From Marmoricola sp. OAE513 (GTDB taxonomy: Bacteria; Actinomycetota; Actinomycetes; Propionibacteriales; Nocardioidaceae): a DNA stretch of 64,000 bases. Made by a program: the position numbers and the translations under genes. Shown piece by piece: positions 55,175 to 64,000 of the stretch. Numbering within the stretch: position 1 is the stretch's first letter; each line of letters starts with the position of its first letter. The stretch lies in the NCBI RefSeq assembly GCF_040546585.1, contig NZ_JBEPOC010000001.1:2790001-2854000 (forward strand), read 5' to 3'. A model generated the notes under the pieces. It had not been told where the DNA came from and did not search any database. It worked only from the letters and a program-made list of their open reading frames with translations.

Positions 55175-56279
55175 GGTCGCTCGCCAGCAGGTCGTAGACC
55201 ACGGCGTCGTGCTTGCCGTCCCGGCAGGTCGTCCCGGCGCGCTCGGTCCCGACCTCGCGGAACCCGTTGACCTCGGCGACCCGCCGTGAGGCGGTGTTGT
55301 CGACCGCGGCGACCAGCCGGAGCTTGTCGAGACCCAGGCCGCCGTCCTCGGCGTCGATGAACGCGTGCCGGACCGCGAGCGCGACGGCCTCGCGCATGGC
55401 ACCGCGACCGCGTGCGTCCGGGTGCAGCCAGTAGCCGATCTCGGCACCGCTCGAGCTGCCGATGCTGAACACCGACGAGGACCCGATCAGGGCGTCGGTC
55501 TCCGGGTCGGCGAGCGTCCAGTGCACGACCTCGCCGCGGATCATCGACTCGCGACGCTCGGCGAGGAAGGCGGTGGCGTCGGTCTCCGCGAACGGCCGCG
55601 GGATCGCGTTGATCCAGTACGACGTCGTCTCGTCCCGGCACGCCTCGACCATCCGGGGCACGTCGGCCTCCGAGGCCGGGCGGAGCACGACGCGCTCGCC
55701 GCGCAGGACGGGAGCCTGCAACCACGGCGTCCGCGGAGCGCGCTCGTCGTCGCGTCCCAGCGTTCCGACCCAGGCGTCGGACAGGCCGCCGCGCTGCGTC
55801 ATCCAGTCGCGCAGGACTCCGTCGCAGGAGAACCCGAGCCGCCACGCCGTACGCCGCGACGCCCAGTTGCCGACCTCGGCCGTCCACAGAACGGTGGCCA
55901 GGTCGCGCTCGGCGAAGCCCCAGTCGAGCAGCAGGCGGAGGGCGCGCTCGACGGTGCCCGTGCCGCGCGCCCACGGGTGCGCGCCGTACGCGATCTCGGC
56001 CCGACGGTCGCCCTCGTTGCGCAGCGTGACGGTGCCGGCGTACCGCGGGGTGCCGCCGTCGTGCGCCTCGACCGCGAAGCCCCACTCCTGGTCGGTCGCC
56101 CAGCCGCCGGGCATCGCATCGCGCAGGAACCGCTTCGCGTCGTCACGGGTGTAGGGCACCGGGACGCGCGTCCACCGGACGCTGAGCGGGTCGGTGGACT
56201 GCTCGAGGCAGTCCTCGAGGTCCTCCTCGCGATGAGCGCGCAGGGTGACGACGCCGTCGGTGAGTGTCGGGGCTCGCAC
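55167..56279 (-). CDS. Tandem GNAT acetyltransferase
   Basis: A 370-residue protein containing two RimJ/RimL-like GNAT domains (about 1-180 and 185-370). The first has LTDGVVTLRAHREEDLEDC and AYGAHPWARGTGTVERALRLLLDWGF; the second VLRGERVVLRPASEADVPRM, then GYWLHPDARGRGAMREAVALAVRHAF with the acetyl-CoA loop (RGRGAM). Substrate is unknown. It starts at GTG 56279. Confidence 0.9.
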   Translation of the reverse strand: MRAPTLTDGVVTLRAHREEDLEDCLEQSTDPLSVRWTRVPVPYTRDDAKRFLRDAMPGGWATDQEWGFAVEAHDGGTPRYAGTVTLRNEGDRRAEIAYGAHPWARGTGTVERALRLLLDWGFAERDLATVLWTAEVGNWASRRTAWRLGFSCDGVLRDWMTQRGGLSDAWVGTLGRDDERAPRTPWLQAPVLRGERVVLRPASEADVPRMVEACRDETTSYWINAIPRPFAETDATAFLAERRESMIRGEVVHWTLADPETDALIGSSSVFSIGSSSGAEIGYWLHPDARGRGAMREAVALAVRHAFIDAEDGGLGLDKLRLVAAVDNTASRRVAEVNGFREVGTERAGTTCRDGKHDAVVYDLLASDLS

Positions 56280-56365
56280 GCCTCGAGGCTACCCACCGGA
56301 CGGACGCGCGTGATGGATGGCCGGGTGAGGCGTCCTCCTGGGGACGACGCGACGAGAGGCAGGAC

Positions 56366-56665
56366 ATGGATGACGAGCGCGAGGAATCCTCGTGGCGCGA
56401 CGACCTGCGGGTCGAGGCGGTCCAGGAGTTCCTGCGCGGGGCCGTCGGTGACGCCGGGGTGGCCGAGATGGAGATGCCGCACATCGTGGTGTGCCTCGAC
56501 GAGGAGACCGGCTCGGTCAGCTACTCCGGTCCGTTCCCGGACGGACTGACGGCGCTGGTGTTCGCCGAGCGCGAGAGCGCGGTCGACCGCGAGCTCAACG
56601 ACGGCCCCCAGCTGCTCTTCAGCGTCGCCGCGCTGTACCCCACGGACCCCGGTGCAGCGGGCTGA
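56366..56665 (+). CDS. Small acidic hypothetical protein
   Basis: A 99-residue acidic soluble protein from ATG 56366 (GAGGCAGG upstream). Order: charged helix, EMEMPHIVVCLDEETGSVSYSGPFPDGLTALVFAERESAV, then a beta end LLFSVAALYP. I know no family for it. It lies between the divergent acetyltransferase and trpS, on the trpS strand. Confidence 0.7.
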   Translation: MDDEREESSWRDDLRVEAVQEFLRGAVGDAGVAEMEMPHIVVCLDEETGSVSYSGPFPDGLTALVFAERESAVDRELNDGPQLLFSVAALYPTDPGAAG

Positions 56666-56720
56666 CCCGGCCCGGTAGACCCGCCGCACGTCGTTCACCG
56701 AGAACTGGAACAATGCACGC

Positions 56721-57731
56721 ATGCCCGATCAGCCCCGCCCCCGAGTCCTCTCCGGCATCCAGCCGACGGCCGACTCGTTCCACTTCGGCAACTACCTCGG
56801 GGCGCTGCGGCAGTGGGTGGACCTGCAGGACGAGTTCGAGCCCTTCTTCTTCATCGCCGACCTGCACGCGCTGACGGTCGAGCACGACCCGAAGAAGCTC
56901 GCCGAGCGCACCCGGGTCGCCGCCGCCCAGCTGATCGCGGCAGGGATCGACCCCGAGCGCTCCGCGATCTTCGTGCAGTCGCACCTGCCGGAGCACGCCG
57001 AGCTCGCCTGGGTGCTGAACTCGCTGACCGGTTTCGGCGAGGCGCGACGGATGACGCAGTTCAAGGACAAGTCCGCCAAGGGCGGCGAGGGCGCCGCGTC
57101 GGTGGCGCTGTTCTCCTACCCGATCCTGCAGGCCGCGGACATCCTGCTCTACCGGCCGCAGTACGTGCCGGTGGGGGAGGACCAGCGCCAGCACCTGGAG
57201 CTCACCCGCGACCTCGCGCAGCGGTTCAACCACCGCTACAAGAAGACGTTCCGGCTGCCCGAGCCGTACATCCTCAAGGAGACGGCGAAGATCGTCGACC
57301 TGCAGGACCCGACGCGGAAGATGTCGAAGTCGGCGTCCTCGCCGGCCGGCATCGTCGACCTGCTGGACGACCCCAAGGTCACGGCGAAGAAGATCCGCTC
57401 CGCCGTCACGGACTCCGACACGGTGGTCGCGTTCGACGAGGAGAAGAAGCCGGGGGTCTCCAACCTGCTCACGATCTACTCGACGCTGACCGATCGCACG
57501 GTCGAGGACCTGGTGGCGGCGTACGACGGCAAGGGGTACGGCGACTTCAAGGGCGACCTGGCCGATGTCGTCGTCGAGTTCGTGACGCCGTTCCGGGACC
57601 GCACCCACGAGCTGCTCGCCGACGGGGACGAGCTCGACGCCGTCCTGCGTCGCGGAGCCGAGAAGGCCCGGGCGGTGGCGTCCAGGACGCTGGCCGACGT
57701 CTACGACCGCGTCGGCTTCCTGAAGGCCTAG
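56721..57731 (+). CDS. trpS: Tryptophanyl-tRNA synthetase
   Basis: A 336-residue class I synthetase. [21 protein letters not shown] carries the HIGH equivalent (HFGN), and [16 protein letters not shown] the KMSKS loop. [38 protein letters not shown] is the tryptophan-binding region. Start and length are standard. The 2H phosphoesterase gene follows after 4 bases. Confidence 0.97.
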   Translation: MPDQPRPRVLSGIQPTADSFHFGNYLGALRQWVDLQDEFEPFFFIADLHALTVEHDPKKLAERTRVAAAQLIAAGIDPERSAIFVQSHLPEHAELAWVLNSLTGFGEARRMTQFKDKSAKGGEGAASVALFSYPILQAADILLYRPQYVPVGEDQRQHLELTRDLAQRFNHRYKKTFRLPEPYILKETAKIVDLQDPTRKMSKSASSPAGIVDLLDDPKVTAKKIRSAVTDSDTVVAFDEEKKPGVSNLLTIYSTLTDRTVEDLVAAYDGKGYGDFKGDLADVVVEFVTPFRDRTHELLADGDELDAVLRRGAEKARAVASRTLADVYDRVGFLKA

Positions 57732-57735
57732 CCCG

Positions 57736-58245
57736 TTGATCACGATCGGCGTCTCCATCGCAGTCCCGGACCCGGAGGGTTCCGCGCTCCAGGACTTCCG
57801 GGTCGAGCTCGGGGACCCGTCAGCCCGGCTGATCCCGACGCACATCACGCTGGTGCCGCCGACCGAGGTCGCCGCGGAGTCCCTGCCGGCGATCGTCGAG
57901 CACCTCGGCCGGGTCGCCGCCACGAGCTCGGCGTTCGGGGTCCGGCTGCACGGCACCGGTACCTTCCGACCGACCTCGCCCGTCGTCTTCGTCGGGGTCA
58001 TCGCCGGGATCGCCGAGTGCACTGCGCTGGCCGCGGCGACGCGGACCGGTCCGCTCGCGGTCGAGGTCGAGTTCCCGTACCACCCGCACGTGACGGTGGC
58101 GCACCACCTGTCCGACGACCTGCTCGACCGGGCGTTCACCGAGCTGGCCGGCTACGAGGCGGCCTTCGAGGTCGCCGAGTTCTGGCTCTACGTCCACGAC
58201 GAGGACCACGGCTGGCGGCCCGACCAGGCCTTCCGGCTGGGCTGA
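57736..58245 (+). CDS. 2'-5' RNA ligase-like 2H phosphoesterase
   Basis: A 169-residue protein with both HxT motifs of the 2H superfamily: THITLVPP (about residue 36) and HPHVTVAHH (about residue 116). Members act on 2'-5' or cyclic phosphodiester bonds in RNA or nucleotides. It starts at TTG 57736, 4 bases after trpS, so it is cotranscribed. The position next to a tRNA synthetase suggests an RNA-related role but does not prove it. Confidence 0.9.
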   Translation: MITIGVSIAVPDPEGSALQDFRVELGDPSARLIPTHITLVPPTEVAAESLPAIVEHLGRVAATSSAFGVRLHGTGTFRPTSPVVFVGVIAGIAECTALAAATRTGPLAVEVEFPYHPHVTVAHHLSDDLLDRAFTELAGYEAAFEVAEFWLYVHDEDHGWRPDQAFRLG

Positions 58246-58260
58246 GACCGTTCACCGGGC

Positions 58261-58290
58261 CCGTCGCGCTGCGGCGAACCAGCGCGACGG
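58261..58290 (+). terminator. Terminator after the 2H phosphoesterase gene
   Basis: Perfect 11-bp arms CCGTCGCGCTG and CAGCGCGACGG with an 8-base loop begin 15 bases after the stop. Confidence 0.8.
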
Positions 58291-58311
58291 CACCCGGCGT
58301 CCGTGGGAGAA

Positions 58312-58351
58312 GTTGGGAGGCGGAAAGCGAGGGAGGATCCCGCCCCCCAAC
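58312..58351 (-). terminator. Terminator after the CAP-domain gene
   Basis: GTTGGGAGGCGG (58312-58323) pairs with CCGCCCCCCAAC (58340-58351) with one mismatch, ending 4 bases from the stop of the minus-strand gene. Confidence 0.7.
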
Positions 58352-58354
58352 CGT

Positions 58355-59365
58355 CTACTGGTTGGGAGTGAACAGTCGGACTGTGTACTCCGTGCGGATG
58401 AGCTTCTTCTTGCCGGCCTTCTTGATGCCGGTGACGACGACCCGGTAGGGGACCGAGCGGTTGAACTTCTTCGGCATCTGCCAGACGAGCGTGGGCTGCG
58501 CGTAGCCGGACTTCACGGCGTACTTCTTCACCGGGACCCGGTGGCTGCCCTGGTAGACCTTCACCTTGGCCCGCTTGAAGCTGATGCTCTTCAGCCCCGA
58601 GCTCAGCGACCAGCGGCCGTTCGGCTCGATCGCGTTCGGGAAGTACCCGGCGGTCGGCCAGCCGACCCAGGCAGGGTTCGGCCGCGAGGAGCTGGTCGGC
58701 CCGATCACCGTGAGCGCGTTCGCGCTGCGAGTGCTTCCGGTGCCCATCACCGTCGAGAACGGGTTCAGGATCCAGCGCCGGTGGCCGGCAGCGGTGTTCG
58801 AGGCGCCCGGGTCGTCCATGTACAGGTCGATGATCTGACCCGCGTTGATCGACGGGAACGAGATCGCCAGGTTGGACTTGCCGGCCGCCTTGGCCCCCGC
58901 CGCCGACCAGCACTTCCAGCCGCTGCTGGGGTTGTGGCTCAGCGAGTCGTTGGCGTCCATGATCAACGCGGCGCGCTGGGCGGCGGCGTTCATCTTCGCG
59001 CTGAAGGTGACCGGTGCGAGACCGGCCAGCGAGCGCACGAAGTTCAGCGAGCTCAGGGTCGCGTTGTTCGTGCTCAGGGACGAGAGTCCCGGGATGCACC
59101 CGAGGATGCTGCCGCCGAGCCAGGAGATCGGCAGGGTCAGCTTCGGGGCGTACGCCGCCCAGTACGCCGCGTTGACGGCGCCCTGGTCGGTGGTGTCAAT
59201 GGCCTTCGCCCACCGCGCAGTCGTGTGCTTCCCTGCGGTGATCCGGTGGTGGTCGTCGGTCTGGGCTGCAGCCGGGGACATCGTCGAAACGACACCCAGG
59301 GCCAGCGTGGCAATCACGGTCGCGCCGGTGAACTTGACGCTCCATCGTCCTGTGTTCTCCCTCAT
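58355..59365 (-). CDS. Secreted CAP-domain (SCP/PR1-like) protein
   Basis: A 336-residue exported protein. The signal peptide (1-35) ends near SPAAAQT. The CAP domain (about 95-235) has LNFVRSLAGLAPVTFSAKMNAAAQRAALIMDANDSLSHNPS, including the His of the family cavity, and GHRRWILNPFSTVMGTGS. A basic beta domain fills 245-336. CAP proteins bind lipids or sterols, or act extracellularly. There is no anchor. Confidence 0.9.
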   Translation of the reverse strand: MRENTGRWSVKFTGATVIATLALGVVSTMSPAAAQTDDHHRITAGKHTTARWAKAIDTTDQGAVNAAYWAAYAPKLTLPISWLGGSILGCIPGLSSLSTNNATLSSLNFVRSLAGLAPVTFSAKMNAAAQRAALIMDANDSLSHNPSSGWKCWSAAGAKAAGKSNLAISFPSINAGQIIDLYMDDPGASNTAAGHRRWILNPFSTVMGTGSTRSANALTVIGPTSSSRPNPAWVGWPTAGYFPNAIEPNGRWSLSSGLKSISFKRAKVKVYQGSHRVPVKKYAVKSGYAQPTLVWQMPKKFNRSVPYRVVVTGIKKAGKKKLIRTEYTVRLFTPNQ

Positions 59366-59472
59366 GGGAGAAGACGATACGTCCTAAATGTCCGATTTGA
59401 CCAGTTTTGGTACGAAACTCAATGCGGGCATTTCGCGGTGTTCAGCCGACAGCGGCGTGCTTCCCCCTGAGG

Positions 59473-60216
59473 TCAGTGGCCGTGCTTGATCGCCGTGCGC
59501 AGGTCCTTGTTGAGCTGGCTGATCACGTCGAGCGGGATCTCCTTGGGGCACGCGGCCGCGCACTCGCCGATGTTGGTGCAGCCGCCGAAGCCCTCGTGGT
59601 CGTGCTGGGCGACCATCCCGACCACGCGCGAGTCGCGCTCGGGCTGGCCCTGCGGCAGCTCGCCGAGGTGGGTGATCTTCGCGCCCATGAACAGCGACGC
59701 GGACCCGTTCGGGCAGGCCGCGACGCACGCACCGCAGCCGATGCAGGTGGCGACGTTGAAGGCACGGACGGCGTTGTCGCGGGGGACCGGCACCGAGTGC
59801 GCCTCGGGGGCGGAACCGGTGTTGACCGAGATGAACCCGCCGGACTGGATGATCCGGTCGAACGATCCGCGGTCGACGACGAGGTCCTTGAGCACCGGGA
59901 ACGCCTCGGAGCGCCACGGCTCGATGGTGATGGTCTCACCGTCGGTGAACGAGCGCATGTGCAGCTGACAGGTGGTCGTGGTGACCGGGCCGTGCGCCTC
60001 GCCGTTGATCATCAGCCCGCACATGCCGCAGATGCCCTCGCGGCAGTCGGAGTCGAAGGCGATCGGCTCCTCGCCCGCGGCGTTGAGCTGCTCGTTCAGG
60101 ACGTCGAGCATCTCCAGGAACGACATGTCGGGGGAGACGTCGTCCACCTGGTAGGTGTGCATCCCGCCGGCGTCGCTCGCGTCGGTCTGGCGCCAGATCT
60201 TGAGTGTCAGCTTCAT
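59473..60216 (-). CDS. sdhB: Succinate dehydrogenase iron-sulfur subunit
   Basis: A 247-residue subunit with three clusters: [11 protein letters not shown] with a later Cys (CQLHM) for [2Fe-2S], and [14 protein letters not shown] plus [16 protein letters not shown] for [4Fe-4S] and [3Fe-4S]. The type matches the mycobacterial Sdh1 group. The start is ATG 60216; a GTG at 60231 overlapping the sdhA stop is an alternative that would add five residues. It is last in the sdhCAB operon. Confidence 0.95.
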   Translation of the reverse strand: MKLTLKIWRQTDASDAGGMHTYQVDDVSPDMSFLEMLDVLNEQLNAAGEEPIAFDSDCREGICGMCGLMINGEAHGPVTTTTCQLHMRSFTDGETITIEPWRSEAFPVLKDLVVDRGSFDRIIQSGGFISVNTGSAPEAHSVPVPRDNAVRAFNVATCIGCGACVAACPNGSASLFMGAKITHLGELPQGQPERDSRVVGMVAQHDHEGFGGCTNIGECAAACPKEIPLDVISQLNKDLRTAIKHGH

Positions 60217-60227
60217 GGTCCCGTTGC

Positions 60228-62252
60228 TCACTTGTAGCTCCGCTGCTTCATCTCGATGGCCGTGTAGACCAGTTCTTCCTTGTGCAGGACGGGCGTGTCG
60301 CCGGCGTACTCCCAGGCCGCGACGTACGCGAACTGGTCGTCGTGACGCAGCGCCTCGCCGTCCTCGGTCTGCGACTCGGCGCGGAAGTGGCCGCCGCAGG
60401 ACTCGCGACGGTTGAGCGCGTCGATGCACATCAGCTCGCCGAGCTCGAAGAAGTCGGCCACCCGGCCGGCCTTCTCCAAGCTCTGGTTGAGGCTGTCGGC
60501 GGTGCCGAGCACCTTCACGTTGCGGTAGAAGTCGTCCTTCAGGCCGCGGATCAGGTCGATCGCCTTCTTCAGGCCGTCCTCGGTCCGCTCCATGCCGCAG
60601 TACTCCCACATGATGTTGCCGAGCTCGCGGTGGTAGGAGTCGACGCTGCGGGTGCCGTTGACGGTGAGGAAGTGCTCGATCCGGTCGGTGACCGACTTCT
60701 TCGCCTCCACGACCGCCGGGTGGTCCTCGGAGATCTTCTCGAACGGTCCGTCGGCGAGGTAGTCGCGGATCGTGTGCGGGAGGACGAAGTACCCGTCCGC
60801 CAGGCCCTGCATCAGCGCCGAGGCGCCGAGACGGTTGGCGCCGTGGTCGGAGAAGTTCGCCTCGCCGGTCACGAACAGGCCGGGGATGGTCGACTGCAGG
60901 TCGTAGTCGACCCATAGGCCGCCCATGACGTAGTGCACGGCCGGGTAGATCCGCATCGGGACCTCGTACGGGTTCTCACCCGTGATCCGCTCGTACATGT
61001 CGAGGAGGTTGTCGTACTTCTCCTCCACGCCGTCGCGGCCGAGGCGGTTGATCGCGTCCTGGAAGTCCAGGTAGACGCCGCGTCGGACACCGTCGACCTC
61101 GGGGCCGACGCCGCGGCCCTCGTCGCACATGTACTTCGCGGCACGGGAGGCGATGTCGCGCGGGACCAGGTTGCCGAACGACGGGTAGATCCGCTCCAGG
61201 AAGTAGTCGCGGTCCTCCTCGGCGATGGTCCGCGGGTCCTTGTCGCAGTCCTCCTTCTTCTTCGGCACCCAGATCCGGCCGTCGTTGCGCAGCGACTCCG
61301 ACATCAGGGTCAGCTTCGACTGGTGCGAACCGGAGACGGGGATGCAGGTCGGGTGGATCTGCGTGTAGCAGGGGTTCGCCATGTAGGCGCCCTTGCGGTG
61401 CGCGCGCCAGGCTGCGGTGACGTTGCAGCCCATCGCGTTGGTGGAGAGGTAGAAGACGTTGCCGTACCCACCGGAGGCCAGCACGACGACGTCGGCGAGG
61501 TGCGTCTGGATGTCGCCCGTGACCATGTCGCGCACGATGATGCCGCGAGCAGTCCCGTCGACGACGATGAGCTCCAGCATCTCGTGGCGGGTGTAGGTCT
61601 TCACCGTGCCGGCGGCGACCTGGCGCTCCAGGGCCTGGTAGGCGCCGATGAGCAGCTGCTGGCCGGTCTGGCCGCGGGCGTAGAAGGTGCGGGAGACCTG
61701 CACGCCGCCGAAGGAGCGGTTGTCGAGCAGGCCGCCGTACTCGCGGGCGAACGGGACGCCCTGCGCGACGCACTGGTCGATGATGTTCACCGACACCTCG
61801 GCGAGGCGGTAGACGTTCGACTCGCGCGAGCGGTAGTCGCCGCCCTTGACGGTGTCGTAGAAGAGACGGTGCGCGGAGTCGCCGTCCTCCTTGTAGTTCT
61901 TCGCCGCGTTGATGCCGCCCTGGGCGGCGATCGAGTGCGCCCGTCGCGGGGAGTCCTGGTAGCAGAAGGACTTCACGTTGTAGCCGGCCTCGCCCATGGT
62001 GGCGGCGGCCGAGGCGCCGGCCAGGCCGGTGCCGACGATGATCACGTCGAGCTTGCGGCGGTTGGCCGGGTTGACGAGCTTGGCCTCGAACTTGCGGGTC
62101 TGCCAGCGCTGGGCGATGTCCCCGGCGGGAGCCTTGGTGTCCTTCAGCGGCGAGCCCGGGGTGTAGTACCCGGCGGCGTCGTCGGACTGCGGGTGGCCCT
62201 CCGCGACGTGCGACGGGTCAGGGGTGAGGGTGGTGTCCGGCATGTCAGTCAT
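60228..62252 (-). CDS. sdhA: Succinate dehydrogenase flavoprotein subunit
   Basis: A 674-residue catalytic subunit oxidising succinate with covalent [24 protein letters not shown] binds [32 protein letters not shown] includes the flavin-linked His region. The active site Arg and His are in RHEMLE and [14 protein letters not shown] regions; [17 protein letters not shown] is conserved. The N-terminus has an added 40-residue Asp/Pro-rich part. 22 bases separate it from sdhC. Confidence 0.96.
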   Translation of the reverse strand: MTDMPDTTLTPDPSHVAEGHPQSDDAAGYYTPGSPLKDTKAPAGDIAQRWQTRKFEAKLVNPANRRKLDVIIVGTGLAGASAAATMGEAGYNVKSFCYQDSPRRAHSIAAQGGINAAKNYKEDGDSAHRLFYDTVKGGDYRSRESNVYRLAEVSVNIIDQCVAQGVPFAREYGGLLDNRSFGGVQVSRTFYARGQTGQQLLIGAYQALERQVAAGTVKTYTRHEMLELIVVDGTARGIIVRDMVTGDIQTHLADVVVLASGGYGNVFYLSTNAMGCNVTAAWRAHRKGAYMANPCYTQIHPTCIPVSGSHQSKLTLMSESLRNDGRIWVPKKKEDCDKDPRTIAEEDRDYFLERIYPSFGNLVPRDIASRAAKYMCDEGRGVGPEVDGVRRGVYLDFQDAINRLGRDGVEEKYDNLLDMYERITGENPYEVPMRIYPAVHYVMGGLWVDYDLQSTIPGLFVTGEANFSDHGANRLGASALMQGLADGYFVLPHTIRDYLADGPFEKISEDHPAVVEAKKSVTDRIEHFLTVNGTRSVDSYHRELGNIMWEYCGMERTEDGLKKAIDLIRGLKDDFYRNVKVLGTADSLNQSLEKAGRVADFFELGELMCIDALNRRESCGGHFRAESQTEDGEALRHDDQFAYVAAWEYAGDTPVLHKEELVYTAIEMKQRSYK

Positions 62253-62274
62253 GTGCGCAGTGCTCTTCTCTTGA

Positions 62275-63003
62275 CTACTTCTCGATGATGCCGAGCAGGA
62301 CGCCGAGCGGCACCAGCGAGAAACCGCCGGAGATCAGCACGGCCAGTCCGAACGCGGTCCGCTTGGCGAGCTTGCGGGTGCGAACGCTGCCCGTCAGGCC
62401 CAGGGTCTGGGTGGCGCTCCACACACCGTGGTGCAGGTGCGCACCGAGCGCGAGCATCGCGATCAGGTAGATGACCGTCAGCCACCAGACGTCGAAGCTG
62501 GAGACCAGCAGCAGGTACGGCGAGTCGTGCCCGTCGATCTGGGTCGCGCCGTCGCCGACGTTGACCTTCACGATGGTGAACTCGAGCAGGTGCCAGATGA
62601 GGAAGAGCAGCAGCGTGACGCCGCCCCAGCGCATCAGGCGGCTCGCGAAGATGGCGCCGGTGTGCTTCTTGACCTGGTACTTGACGGTGCGGGCGCGCTG
62701 GGCGCGCTTCCACAGCGTCGCCGCGGCGTACACGTGCACGATCAGGGCGAGGATCAGGCCGACGCGCATGATCCAGAGGAAACCCTCGTGGGGGAGCATC
62801 GGCTCACCCAGCACGCGCAGGTGGTGCGCGTACTCGTCGAACTTCTCCTGGCCCTGGAACGCCTTGAGGTTTCCGTACATGTGTCCGAGTACGAAACCGA
62901 TGAAGACGAAGCCGCTGACGGCCATCAGGATCTTCAGGAAGACTGTGCTTCTGACTGCGGATGCGTCCCTGACCAGGGTGCGCTCCGGATTATGAATCGC
63001 CAC
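62275..63003 (-). CDS. sdhC: Succinate dehydrogenase cytochrome b subunit, single-subunit type
   Basis: A 242-residue membrane anchor with five TM helices (about 20-40, 70-90, 110-130, 155-175, 205-230). One large subunit replaces the usual SdhC/SdhD pair, as in type B/Sdh1 enzymes working with menaquinone. Haem-ligand His candidates are in [28 protein letters not shown] and [11 protein letters not shown]. The start is GTG 63003. It leads the sdhCAB operon. Confidence 0.94.
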   Translation of the reverse strand: MAIHNPERTLVRDASAVRSTVFLKILMAVSGFVFIGFVLGHMYGNLKAFQGQEKFDEYAHHLRVLGEPMLPHEGFLWIMRVGLILALIVHVYAAATLWKRAQRARTVKYQVKKHTGAIFASRLMRWGGVTLLLFLIWHLLEFTIVKVNVGDGATQIDGHDSPYLLLVSSFDVWWLTVIYLIAMLALGAHLHHGVWSATQTLGLTGSVRTRKLAKRTAFGLAVLISGGFSLVPLGVLLGIIEK

Positions 63004-63190
63004 CTTCGCACCGTATCGCCACCCGAGACACCGCGCCTAAGCGAGGGTTGAAATTGAACGGGTGATCAATCCCACCCTTTCCGGAGTGGCCTCTTCCGTC
63101 CGGAGGCGTTAGACGCCATAGTCGGTCGTGCCCAGGTGACCTGGGCCACACGTTGTGCTCACCCGGTGGTTCAGGAACGCGGAGGTGTCG

Positions 63191-64000
63191 ATGTCAGTCA
63201 CGGACGATCGCACGAGGAACGGTGTCGGAGGCCCCACGAGGGCCTCGATCGCTGAGAGGACCCTCCGGACCGATCGCTGGTGGCTGGCACCGTTGGCGAC
63301 CTTCGTCGTCTTCAGCTCGTTCATCGTCTACGCGACGTGGCGGGCCTTCGCGGACAAGGACTACTTCACCGAGCCGTACCTCTCGCCGTTCTACTCGCCG
63401 TGCCTGACCGACAGCTGCAAGGCCGCCGCCGACTTCGGGACGCCGTTCGGGGGCTTCCCGCTCTCCGCGGCGCTGATCATCCTGGTCTTCCCGCTGAGCT
63501 TCCGGCTGACCTGCTACTACTACCGCAAGTCCTACTACCGGGCGTTCTGGCTGAGCCCGCCCGCGTGCGCGGTTGCCGAGCCGCACGCCAAGTACACCGG
63601 TGAGACCCGGCTCCCGCTGATCCTCAACAACATCCACCGCTACGCCTGGTACGCCGCGATGGTGATCGGGGTGATTCTGACCTACGACGTGGTGCTGGCC
63701 TTCGGGCCGGCCGAGGGCGAGAGCGACGGGATCCACATGGGCCTCGGCACGCTGGTGCTGCTGGCCAACGTCGTCCTGATCTGGCTCTACACGTTGTCCT
63801 GCCACTCCTGCCGGCACGCGGTCGGCGGGCGCCTGCGGCACTTCTCCAAGCACCCGGTGCGCTACTGGATGTGGACCCAGGTCTCGAAGCTCAACGCCCA
63901 CCACGCCAAGTTCGCCTGGTACTCGCTGTTCTCGGTCGCGCTCGCGGATCTCTACGTGATGCTCGTGGCCAACGGCACGATCGAGGATCTGAGGTTCTTC
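63191..64000 (+). CDS. Polytopic membrane protein divergent from sdhC, C-terminus outside window
   Basis: Reads from ATG 63191 (GGAGGT site) to the right edge with no stop, 270 codons. Five hydrophobic segments are visible (about 33-50, 95-112, 155-175, 188-207 and 255-270). The first outside loop has FYSPCLTDSCK; TCYYYRKSYYRAFWLSPPACAV and LYTLSCHSCRHAVGGRL contain closely spaced Cys and His. I think of it as the conserved membrane neighbour of mycobacterial-type sdh operons, but its role is unknown. The 187-base gap to sdhC must carry both promoters. Confidence 0.85.
   Translation, partial: MSVTDDRTRNGVGGPTRASIAERTLRTDRWWLAPLATFVVFSSFIVYATWRAFADKDYFTEPYLSPFYSPCLTDSCKAAADFGTPFGGFPLSAALIILVFPLSFRLTCYYYRKSYYRAFWLSPPACAVAEPHAKYTGETRLPLILNNIHRYAWYAAMVIGVILTYDVVLAFGPAEGESDGIHMGLGTLVLLANVVLIWLYTLSCHSCRHAVGGRLRHFSKHPVRYWMWTQVSKLNAHHAKFAWYSLFSVALADLYVMLVANGTIEDLRFF

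Overview
The window is very GC-rich with strong G/C preference at third codon positions, many GTG starts and 4-base GTGA/ATGA stop-start overlaps. Gene content (monomeric NADP isocitrate dehydrogenase, mycobacterial-type SdhCAB with a single cytochrome b subunit, furA-katG, DUF6350/PerM-purN-purH, an HspR-type HAIR element, an ECF42-like sigma factor, SipW-class secreted proteins) points to an actinobacterial chromosome. Nocardioidaceae (Nocardioides-like) is my best guess. The order pcrA - M23 peptidase - sucC - sucD - perM - purN - purH matches what I recall of the Mycobacterium tuberculosis Rv0949-Rv0957 region, with extra genes inserted. I see no phage, insertion sequence, CRISPR array, rRNA or tRNA. 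No gene-free stretch exceeds about 220 bases.

Layout. 1-8 kb: mixed metabolic and stress genes (cut-off fatty acid hydroxylase, SDR, an unrecognised hairpin/coiled-coil protein, MmyB-type regulator facing a small membrane protein and a thioesterase, SsuD-like monooxygenase, Hsp20). 8-15 kb, minus strand: a secretion/surface module made of a TasA/camelysin-like protein, a SipW-type signal peptidase, a four-domain Ig-like secreted protein, a small membrane protein and a two-component system, followed by a GAF histidine kinase and a lipoprotein. 15-22 kb: crotonase, large membrane protein, orphan adenine DNA methylase, a tiny Ser-Ile-Gly repeat protein and a secreted Ig-like protein. 22-26 kb: an ECF42-like sigma factor with a YCII partner and an alpha/beta hydrolase, tied together by two near-identical promoters. 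26-32 kb: DUF2237, MBL-fold enzyme, PcrA/UvrD1 helicase and M23 endopeptidase. 32-38 kb: B12-binding protein, sucCD, and a TetR regulator between a DUF2834 membrane protein and an FAD oxidoreductase with matching operators. 38-47 kb: small membrane proteins, kynureninase, a sigma/sensor fusion, PerM-purN-[ZTP riboswitch]-purH, folD-DUF3017-oxidoreductase. 47-64 kb: mdh, furA-katG, aquaporin, icd, a VapBC-type toxin-antitoxin pair, acetyltransferase, trpS, 2H phosphoesterase, CAP protein, sdhCAB and a divergent membrane protein cut by the right edge.

How the genes fit together. Five steps of the oxidative TCA cycle or its enzymes are encoded here (icd, sucCD, sdhCAB, mdh), plus purine and one-carbon metabolism (purN, purH, folD) with a purine-intermediate (ZTP) riboswitch in front of purH. 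The most unusual material is regulatory: three large intergenic palindromes that share ends but differ in a self-complementary middle; paired promoters or operators that define small local regulons (ECF sigma, TetR, SipW module); and perfect operator-like palindromes at the MmyB-type regulator and the toxin-antitoxin pair.
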